The notes beneath the pieces are model-generated. The model had not been told where the DNA came from. It worked only from the letters and a program-made list of their open reading frames with translations, and searched no databases. 64,000 nt of DNA from Saprospiraceae bacterium. Its GTDB lineage: Bacteria > Bacteroidota > Bacteroidia > Chitinophagales > Saprospiraceae. Positions 16,657 to 26,200 of this stretch are shown here, piece by piece. Position 1 is the stretch's first letter. Each line of letters begins with the position of its first letter. Position numbers and translations under genes: made by a program. The stretch spans positions 37,154 through 101,153 of the forward strand of contig JANQPA010000055.1 of the NCBI GenBank assembly GCA_028285545.1, written 5' to 3'.

Positions 16657-19512
16657 ATGTTGCGTCATTTATTTGCTTTAATCCTAATACTGGTTTTCTT
16701 TCAATCGAGTTATTCTCAACAACTTCCCAGTCTTTATTATGAGGGCTTCACCAGTCCCACAAAAGATTGGCTTACCGGCTCTAATGACAAAAGAACCTTA
16801 AGCATATCTCAGGGGAAATATCATTTTGATCATAAATCCCAAACGGGAGCCTATGGAACTTGGAGATATCTCACCATAGAATCCTATGATGACTTCACTA
16901 TTGAAACCTCCATTACTAAGGAATCTGGAATATTAAATTATGGCTATGGATTAATGTGGGGTAAAAAAGATTGGGATCATTACCATCGTTTTATCCTTTC
17001 TGGAAATGGTATGTTTTCTATAGCTCGAATCGAAGAAGGAGAAGTTGAAAAAATTAAACCCTGGACCAATAGTTCTAGTATACGGAAAGGAAATGGAAGC
17101 ACCAATAAACTGGCTATTAAGCGAATCGGCAAAAACCTTAGTTTCTATATCAACGACCAATTGGTCCATACTATGAATTTTGTCCCATTTTTTGAACACC
17201 AATTGGGATATTACATTGCCCATGATCAAAAGATCGCAGTGGATTATTTGAGCGTTACTGCCAAATACCAAAATCAGAAAATGATCCACAAGGATAATTT
17301 CAAAACCAATCCTAATGAGTGGTCAACAGGCACAGATGATAAACGAGCCTTAAAATTAACTGAAGATGGCTTTTATTCTTTTAGCCATAAACAAGGAAAA
17401 AGCAGCTGGGCGACCTGGAATGGCGTAAAAATAGATGATTTAAGAGATTTTAAGATCGAAATGGGAATTCGAAAAGCCAGCGGCGTCCAAAATTATGGCT
17501 ATGGGCTGGACTATGGTCGCAAAGATCCGGATAACCGCTTTATTTTTCTTATTTCTGGTGATGGCAACTTTATGACCGCTGAATATAATTTTGGTAAATA
17601 TTCAGAAACCAAAAAATGGACAAGCAGCTCGCATATTAATCAAGGCAATAAAAAATACAACCACATCACCCTACTCAAAAAGGGCAGTCAAATCCGCTAT
17701 ATCATCAATGGTCATACCGTACATACGGCCACCTTTAAACCATTTTATGGAGATAGAATAGGGTTTGTGGTCTATAACAAACAACAAATTGACGTTGATT
17801 ATTTTAGAGTAGCCTACATAGGAACGGACGGAGGTACCATAGAAAAAGAAGAGGTGGTAGATAACATACAACTTGACCCTGTCAAAGAAGAACCTCTTGG
17901 ATTACCCCCCATTCTGACCATTTCAGATATTACTTTTTCTGAAAACACACTAGATGCAGAGGAGACCGCACAGCTGTCCATCACTCTAAAAAATGTTGGA
18001 CCAGGAGAGGCTAAAAATGTCACTGCTAAACTGAGCGGCTTTCTAAAAGGCCTCAATTTTCCTACAAAGACCTATTTCCCTACCATTGCTGCTAATGGTG
18101 GATCCCAAACCATAAATATTAATATTAAAGGAGAATTAGATCTTCCCAATGCCGAGGCCCTGCTACAAATTGAAATTGAAGAGCCCAATTTTAAGGTAAA
18201 AATTCAAGGGAAGCAGCTTAGAATTCCTACCCGAGCTTTTAGAAGCCCTGAATTGATTTTGGCCCAGTATGCAGTTTTAGAAAATCAGTCTGCCTCTCCC
18301 AATCGACAGATTGATATCAATGAAATGATTGACCTCAAATTCGCTGTACAAAACGTTGGTCAAGGTCACGCTGAAAATATTTCGGTAGTAGTAGAAAATA
18401 ACCAAAAAGGGGTTATGCTTTTAGGAGTCCCCCAAGGTACACAGTTGAAAAGGGAAGATCCAAGGTTTTCCTCTATTGAATCCGGAAAATTCAAAACTGT
18501 TGTTTACCGCTATTTTGTAAATAGTGAGTTTAGTGATTCCGAATTGAAGTTTACTATTCGGACTAAAGAAAGAGTAGGTCGTTTTGGTTTTACCGAAACC
18601 AAAACATTTCCCATCAATACGGTATTACAGGAAGAGGGCTTCATCCGAAATATAGCTACTCCTGACGAGCAAAGAAATCAGGAGGTTATCGTTGAAGATA
18701 TTCCTGATTTTGTAGTTGATGTAGACGTTGACATACCAAGCAACGATCTCCGTCAAAATACGACCTATGCCCTGATTATTGGAAATGAAGACTATAAATC
18801 TAAACAAAGGACCTTAAAGAATGAGCAAAACGTCGATTTTGCCCAGAATGATGCTGAAGTGTTTGCCCTATATTGTGAAAAAACTCTGGGCATTCCCAAA
18901 AAACAGATCAAACTCATCACCAATGCAACAGCAGCTGAAATCGGTCAGGGTCTTTCCTGGATTAATAATTTATCAAAAATAGAAGGAGGGAATGCTAAAT
19001 TAATCTTTTATTATTCAGGGCATGGTCTTCCCGATGAAAGTTCAAGAGAGCCATATTTAGTGCCTGTTGATGTTTCGGGTTCCAACCTTCGTTATGCAAT
19101 TAAATTATCAGAAGTTTATGAACAATTAACCGAGCATCCGGCTAATAAGGTTACCGTATTTCTTGATGCCTGTTTTAGTGGAGGTGCCAGGAATGAGCCT
19201 TTGGTTGCCGTGAAAGGAATACGGATTAGACCCAAACCTTCATACCTTTCCAAGAACCTGGTGGTCTTTGCTTCCAGTACAGGTGATGAAAGTTCCGGGG
19301 TTTTTAGGGAGAAAAAACATGGTTATTTCACCTATTTTCTGCTAAAGAAACTAAAGGAATCTAAAGGAAATATTCCACTGGGAGAGTTGAATGATTTCAT
19401 AAAAAGATCGGTAAGTAAGGAAACCGGCCTGGCTGGAAAAGTACAAACACCACAGATTACTGCAAGTGATAAGGTGGCATCCGTCTGGAAAAGCTGGAGC
19501 TTACTGAAATAA
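16657..19512 (+). CDS. Secreted caspase-fold (C14) protease with duplicated lectin-like and CARDB-like domains
   Basis: A signal peptide (about 1-20) is followed by two homologous concanavalin-A/LamG-like domains (about 22-205 and 210-395; both contain NYGYGL.(W/Y)G and a W(T/S)xSSxI block). Two CARDB/NPCBM-like beta-sandwich regions follow (about 430-530 and 540-650), then a caspase domain from about 690 (YALIIGNEDYKS). The catalytic dyad is intact: His789 in FYYSGHG and Cys839 in DACFSGG. Such proteases usually cleave after Arg or Lys; the target here is unknown. The architecture, with carbohydrate-binding-like modules in front of a caspase fold, suggests a surface or periplasmic role rather than a cytosolic cell-death switch. 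The DUF2071 gene starts six bases downstream. Confidence 0.88.
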   Translation: MLRHLFALILILVFFQSSYSQQLPSLYYEGFTSPTKDWLTGSNDKRTLSISQGKYHFDHKSQTGAYGTWRYLTIESYDDFTIETSITKESGILNYGYGLMWGKKDWDHYHRFILSGNGMFSIARIEEGEVEKIKPWTNSSSIRKGNGSTNKLAIKRIGKNLSFYINDQLVHTMNFVPFFEHQLGYYIAHDQKIAVDYLSVTAKYQNQKMIHKDNFKTNPNEWSTGTDDKRALKLTEDGFYSFSHKQGKSSWATWNGVKIDDLRDFKIEMGIRKASGVQNYGYGLDYGRKDPDNRFIFLISGDGNFMTAEYNFGKYSETKKWTSSSHINQGNKKYNHITLLKKGSQIRYIINGHTVHTATFKPFYGDRIGFVVYNKQQIDVDYFRVAYIGTDGGTIEKEEVVDNIQLDPVKEEPLGLPPILTISDITFSENTLDAEETAQLSITLKNVGPGEAKNVTAKLSGFLKGLNFPTKTYFPTIAANGGSQTININIKGELDLPNAEALLQIEIEEPNFKVKIQGKQLRIPTRAFRSPELILAQYAVLENQSASPNRQIDINEMIDLKFAVQNVGQGHAENISVVVENNQKGVMLLGVPQGTQLKREDPRFSSIESGKFKTVVYRYFVNSEFSDSELKFTIRTKERVGRFGFTETKTFPINTVLQEEGFIRNIATPDEQRNQEVIVEDIPDFVVDVDVDIPSNDLRQNTTYALIIGNEDYKSKQRTLKNEQNVDFAQNDAEVFALYCEKTLGIPKKQIKLITNATAAEIGQGLSWINNLSKIEGGNAKLIFYYSGHGLPDESSREPYLVPVDVSGSNLRYAIKLSEVYEQLTEHPANKVTVFLDACFSGGARNEPLVAVKGIRIRPKPSYLSKNLVVFASSTGDESSGVFREKKHGYFTYFLLKKLKESKGNIPLGELNDFIKRSVSKETGLAGKVQTPQITASDKVASVWKSWSLLK

Positions 19513-19518
19513 CAAAAT

Positions 19519-20229
19519 ATGAGTTTTTTAAAAGCAGAATGGCGAAAATTGGCCCTGGCCAATTACATTGTAGATCCCAAATTACTTAATGATTATTTAC
19601 CCTATAAAACTGAACTGGACATCTGGGAAGGCAATTGTTATGTAAGTCTGGTCGGTTTTATGTTTATCAACACAAAATTATTGGGCATAAAAGTTCCTTT
19701 CCACGTCAATTTCGAAGAAGTGAACCTCCGCTTTTATGTAAAGTATAATGATGGTAAGGAATGGAAAAGAGGAGTGGTTTTTATTAAAGAAATTGTTCCC
19801 AGGCATGCCTTAACCTTCGTTGCCAATACGGTTTATCAAGAACATTACCAGACTCTGGCAATGCGCCATAATTGGAAAAAAACAGCAGAAAGCTGGGAAA
19901 TAAAATACGAGTGGAAGCATAAGGGTCAATGGCAACATTTTCATGTAGAAAGTGAGCTCCAGAGTCAAGCCTTTCCAGAGGGTAGCGAAACGGAATTTAT
20001 AACAGAGCACTACTGGGGATATACCAAAATTAAAGACCAAAAAACCTATGAATACCAGGTCACCCATCCACGTTGGGAGGCTTATCCGGTCAAAAACTAT
20101 GATATACAAGTAGATTTTGGAGCTTTATATGATCCCCGTTTCTCTTTCCTCAATAAGGAAGAACCTAAATCTGTGATGCTGGCAGAGGGTTCTGAAATTA
20201 CGGTTGAGTCTAAAAAAGTAATTAGATAA
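19519..20229 (+). CDS. DUF2071 (YqjF-like) protein
   Basis: This 236-residue cytoplasmic protein begins FLKAEWRKLALANYIVDPKL, continues with WEGNCYVSLVGFMF, and carries the EEVNLRFYVKY and GVVFIKEIVPR strands that characterise the YqjF/DUF2071 family, a helix-grip-like fold of unknown biochemical role. It lies six bases behind the caspase-fold gene and is likely co-transcribed, although no functional link is known. Its stop codon is inside the left arm of a long palindrome that separates it from the convergent giant gene. Confidence 0.85.
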   Translation: MSFLKAEWRKLALANYIVDPKLLNDYLPYKTELDIWEGNCYVSLVGFMFINTKLLGIKVPFHVNFEEVNLRFYVKYNDGKEWKRGVVFIKEIVPRHALTFVANTVYQEHYQTLAMRHNWKKTAESWEIKYEWKHKGQWQHFHVESELQSQAFPEGSETEFITEHYWGYTKIKDQKTYEYQVTHPRWEAYPVKNYDIQVDFGALYDPRFSFLNKEEPKSVMLAEGSEITVESKKVIR

Positions 20230-20280
20230 ATAGGCGCAATAATTTGGGCAGCTGAGCTGCCTAAATTATTGCGCCTATTT
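20228..20280. terminator. Bidirectional terminator, long palindrome between convergent genes
   Basis: AAATAGGCGCAATAATTT (20228-20245) is the exact reverse complement of 20263-20280, and the inner GGCAGC/GCTGCC arms extend the stem around a TGA loop with one mismatch. It overlaps the last bases of both convergent genes, with A/T-rich flanks giving U-tracts on each strand. Confidence 0.85.
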
Positions 20281-23200
20281 ATCTAACTAAAGTTACATCT
20301 CCTTTGTACTCCTTCTTCTCCCCATCTTTTGTTAAAACTAAAATTTTAAATACAAAAACCCCGGGATTCATAGCCTTGCGGCGGAAAGTTCCATCCCATC
20401 CCAGACCTTCCTCATTTGGAGGAAAATTACTGCGTTGGAACAGCCGATTCCCCCATCGATCATAGATTTGCATGTCTACAATCTCATCAACAAATTGACT
20501 GCTATAAACCGTAAACTGATCATTGGCCCCATCTCCATTGGGTGAAAAAGCATTTGGAATATAAACATCAGCTGAATCCACCAATATTATTCGTACCTGA
20601 TCTTCAGCCTCACATCCCTTTGAATCGATTATTCTTAAAGTATAGGTTGTGCTAAAAAGTGGGCTTACGCTAACATTTATACAATTCCCATCCAGGCACT
20701 CTAAATCATCAAGAGGTGACCATAAAATGGAGTCTAAATCCGCTGGATTGATGGGGGGAAGAAAAGGTTCTATTTCGGCTGAATACCCCTTCCGAATTTC
20801 CTGATCCGGTCCCAGATCTACGGAAAGCACCCCTCCATCTGGGAGGCTTACTCTTTGCAAATATTCGCATCCTTCTGAATCCTCTACAATTATCCGATAC
20901 TCTCCCGCTCCAAGATTATTCCATCGATTGGTTGCCCCCAGCCTACCTAATTCAAATCGATACATATAAGGTTCCATCCCCCCTCGGGCACTGTCGACTA
21001 TAATGCTCCCATCTGTATCCCCTAGGCAAGAAGGAGGGATTAAGCTAAAGAATAGTTCTTCAGGCCCGGCTCCGCCATCCTCCACAAATACCGAATCAAA
21101 ATCTATACAACCATTTTCTACATCTTCAATTTTTAAAAAATAAGTTCCTGCTTTATTAACTGCAGGTTGCGCACTAATGGCCAAAAAATCTGGATGATCA
21201 GGAGAAGTCCACCTATAAGTTAAATCTCCATTGGCTTGTGATCCTGTGCCATCCAAACGAATGAAAGGATCATTACAGGATAATCTGGCATCTACCCCAG
21301 CATCAGCCACAGGTATAAGCGTATCCGTTTGAGCTCTTACTGTATCATTACTAATGCAACCATTTGCCAGACGCCGAATGGTTAACACATAGTCCCCTGC
21401 CCTGCTTATCCTGGGTGAAAGACTAGTAGAATCTATAATGGGAAATCCTTCTAAAGAACGCCAGAAAATAGAATAACTATCTCCCTGATCTGAGTTGGTA
21501 CCATCCAAAGCAGTGGTAGGTTCATTACATTTAAGAAAAACATCTGGTCCTGCATCTGCATTGGGAGCTAAGAGATTTTCTTCTACATTGAGTGTTTTAA
21601 CACTACTACAACCCGTCACTTGATCAATTATGGTTACAGAGTGTATACCAGACTGATTGGTAAAATAGTTACTACCCGAATCAGGACTAATCTCATTGCC
21701 ATCAGGGTCAAACCACCTGAAAGAATAATTGGCTGTACCAGACAGGGGGTCTGCTCCAAGCGAAACCGTATCATTATCACAGGTAATCACCCCTTTTGAA
21801 TAGGTCATAGCATTAGGAGCTTCATTTCGGAAAGTAACCAAAACCTCATCTACAGCAGATACACAACCATTTATGGTATCCTTCACCGTTAGTCGATAAC
21901 GTCCACTCACATTCACCAAAGGTTGAAGCAGGTTTTGATTGTCTTTATCTATATCGGGTCCGGTCCACTCATAAGCATATTGAGGTCCAGTGGAGGAAGC
22001 ACTACCATCTAAAGAAATTGCAGGCTCCGTACAATCTGCTTCCATATCCAGGCCGGCATCCGCTATAGGCCGAGCAACCTGTTGTATACTAAAGACTTTG
22101 TCCTGCTCACATCCTTCGTCATTGCTTACCGTAACCGAATAATCACCAGGATTAAATATTTCAATGGATTGGCCCCCTCTTCCATCAAACCACCTGATGG
22201 TGGCAAAATCTCCTTCCACTCCCATTTGAACCAAACCTCCTTCACATAAAACAGAATCGCCCAGCAAATTAATTACCGGTTTTTGAGCATCACGAAGATT
22301 AAAATTACCTATTCCCTTGCATCCATTTTGATCCGTAACCTCTACAAAATAAATACCAGACTCTCCTAATCTAATGGTAGAATCCAAATCTCCATTAGAC
22401 CATTCATAGGCGACATAAGGTCCAGAAAGTCCCAATTCTACAGAATCGCCAGGGCATAGATTTGCATTACCAACGATAATCGGCTCCGGTACCTCATTCA
22501 CTTGCAAGTTAAATGAAGCTTGTCCCTGGCAACCAGATGAATCAGTTACTATTACCCGATAAATGCCTTCATTAGCTACCCTTATTATTTGTTCATTTGC
22601 CCCAGTTGACCATTCATATCTCAGAAATTCATTTCCTGCATCTAAGGTGGTTTCTTCATCCGAGCAAATCTCCTGAACCCCTGATATTGCCGGCCGAGGG
22701 TTTCTAAATTCTTCAACCGTAACTTGTTCTACCACATTACAACCATTAGAACTTCTTACGAAAACACCATAATTCCCCGGCCGATTTACGATAATGGAAT
22801 CGCTAGTTTGACCATCCGCCCATTCAAAGTCACCGCCTTCTACCTCCACAGATAAAATGGTAGAACTACCTTCACAGAAATAGGGCAGGCCATTCAGATC
22901 TACTTTTGGAGAAGGCAACAAATCAACTGCTTTTTCATCAGTGGTCAAACACCCATTCAGGTCTGTAACCGTTACTCTATAGCGTCCGGCATCCCGAACC
23001 GTCACGGCGCGTGTGGTATCATTTGTAGACCATTGGTAGTTGGTGAAATTTCCCCGGACGAATAATCCAAGTCCCTGACCTTCACAAACTGCATTGGCAC
23101 CAATAATTTCAGGAAAAACAGGGGTAGTTTCCTGTACTTCCGATTCCAATTCCTGAACACAGCCATTAGTATTGGTGAGGGTAACAGAATAGATTCCTGC

Positions 23201-26200
23201 CTGAGTAACCAGTCGAATGGCCTCCGTTGAGCCATCATCCCATAAATATTCTCTATAATTATTTCCAGCATTAAGAATTAAGGAATCTCCAGTGCAAACA
23301 TTAGCTTCTTGAGGTAAAATAGGATCAATAACCTCTAATTCAACTACTTCAACTTCTTTGCTTGCGGAACAACCAAATTCATTAAACAACTCAATTCCAT
23401 AGACTCCTGGAAGCCCAACCTCTAAGACATTTGAAGTATCACCAGTAGACCATAAAAAGACGCTAAAGGTATCTGGAACAGATAAAATAGTACTTTTATC
23501 CTCACAAAATGTGGTATCCCCTGCAATCTCAAAATCAGGACTGGGTCTTGCCCTTACCCGTTTACTTAGGGTAGCTTTACATCCATTATCTGCAAAAACC
23601 TGAACCACATAAAGGCCTTCGTCTTTGATAAATCTAGAAGGATCACTGACTCCATCGCTCCAATTGTACGATTGATAAACATCATTGATACTTAATAATA
23701 CTGAATCTCCCGGGCAGAAATCTTCATCACCATCCAATGTGGGATCAGGTGCCACCAAAGCTGTCACCGTCAATGTATCTGTGCCGATACATCCGAAATC
23801 ATCAGTTACAGAAATTTCAAAAAAACCAGCTTGCTGGATTTCAATTCCAGGAGTGCTGCCTCCCGTCGACCAGGAATAATTTGAATAATCATCATTAACT
23901 CTAAGGATGGTAGATTCATTGCTACACAAATTCGGAGGTCCACTGATTTGGGGCTCTGGAGTAGGAATTTCCAAAATCTCTGCTGTCAATTGATTTTTGC
24001 ATCCATTCACATCCGTTATCTCTAACTGATAATTTCCAGGGCTATTAATCATCAACACGGAATTGGAGCTTCCATTTGACCATTCATATTGAGGGTAACC
24101 CGAGGTTGCTGTTAACACAGTAAATGAGTTTTCACAAAAAAAGCGATCCCCTTCCACCTCCAAGATGGGCCGATCAAAAGCTTCTACTAAAATACTGGCT
24201 TCAGCAGTACAATTAGCAGCATTGGTAACGGTGACCCTATAGTCGCCAGGTTCGGTTATATTGATTTGTTGAGCCTGGTCTCCATTTGACCAAGCGTAAG
24301 CCGCAAAAGAGGCTACACCTATTTGAATAGTATCGCCAGGACAGAATTTATCTCCCCCGTCAATAATCGGATCAGGCCGCTCAAATATATTAACTTCCAC
24401 AACATCCTCTCCCGAACACCCCTGACTATCAAATACGGTAACTTGATAGCTTCCAGATTGAGAAACATTAAGTGTCTGATCTCTATTGCCATTGTCCCAT
24501 ATATAAGTGAAATACCCGGTTCCGGCATCTAAAATGGTGGTCTCTCCAGTGCATAATAAGGTATCACCACCAATTTGAGGCTCTGGGTTTTGTAATTCAA
24601 TTACGGTTTCATCTGAACTGCCTACACAGCCGATATTATCTACAACAGTAACAGAGTAGGTTCCCGGTTCACTTACCGTTAATTGCCGGGTATTACTTCC
24701 ATTGGACCACTGATAATCAACATAGGTTTGTTGGGTAAATAAGTTGGTTACCGTTCCTTCACAAAAGGCAGTTTGTCCCTCAATTACAGGTCTGGGTTTG
24801 GAAAATTGAATAGCCTGGAAAGTGGTTTCCCCCTGACAGCCATTATCATCTGTAACTGTAACTCGGTAGTTGTCCGGAAGGGTAACCTCTATATTACGAG
24901 TGGTCAAACCATTTGACCAATTATATGCTCTAAATGATTCGCTAAGGCCAAATCCAATGGTATCCCCTTCACAAAAGGTTTGATCTCCTATTATTTCAGG
25001 TTCTGGTGCCTGAAGTGTACTAAGATCTACCGAGGTTGATCCCGAACAGCCTTTATCATCTATCACTGTAACCTGATAATTACCAGGCTGAGTAGCAAAA
25101 ATATTTACGCTTCTCTCACCGGTAGACCACAAATAAACCGAATAATTGCTCTCCACACTGATATTGGTAGATTCGTTTGAGCAAAAAATACGATCTCCCA
25201 TTATATTGGGTTGTGGGTTGGGATTTTCTATAATCGAAACCGATTGTTGTCCTTCACAGCCATCTCCATCCAATACAGTTACAAAATACGTTCCAGCTTG
25301 AGAGATGGATACAGAAGGAGTATTTTCTCCGGTAGACCAGAGATAGTTTACATAAGTTTCCTGAACCTGGACTTGGGTACTTTCGTTTTCACAAAACTCC
25401 ATTGGTCCATCTATAGTTGGTATGGGTAACTCTTTTATACTGGAGGTAAAGGAACCAATTCCTTCACAACCATTGACATCTGTTACGGTAAGGGTATAAT
25501 CCCCTCCTGCTGTAATATCAATTGAAGGGGTACTTGCTCCATTATTCCATTGATAATTAACATAATTTATATTCTCAGCATCTAGACTAGTCGTATCGCC
25601 ACGACAAAACAACGTACTGCCTTGAATGGAAGGGCTGGGGGCCTGATTCACCAGAAATTCCAGCGTATCAACTCCTAAGCATCCCTTGGTATCGGTCACT
25701 GAAACTGAATAAGTACCACTTTGATTAATGTCAATGGTAAGATCCATGGTGCCATCCTGCCATTGATAGGAGGAGAAGCCTCCTTGAACATTAAGGCTAG
25801 CTGTCTCATAAGAGCAAATTTCAGCAGGTCCACTGATGATAGGCTCGGGCAATGGATTTTCGGTCACAAGATAACTGGCTTCAGCATCGCAGCCCACTGC
25901 ATCAGTAATGGTCACAGTATAGGTACCTCCACTATCTACCTGGATAGTTGGAGAGCTGGAACCATCAGTCCAATTATAGGTTTGATAGGTTCTATCCAAG
26001 GATAATTCAACCGATTGTCCCTCACAAAATTCTGTATCTCCAAGAATAGCAGGTGTTGGTTTTGAAAACTGTATTGGAGTAAGAGAGGTATCTCCTATAC
26101 ATCCTTTAAAGTCAGTGACCGTTAAGCCATAGCGGCCTGGTATTAATATGCCAGTAGATTTACCAAGGTCTCCATTGGACCAGGAATACAAAGCATAGTC

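Noticed and set aside
23685..23879. Plus-strand open frames across the giant repeat gene (such as those near 23700, 25200 and 25750)
   Set aside because: They are reverse-strand shadows of the repetitive coding sequence and lack leaders or independent homology.
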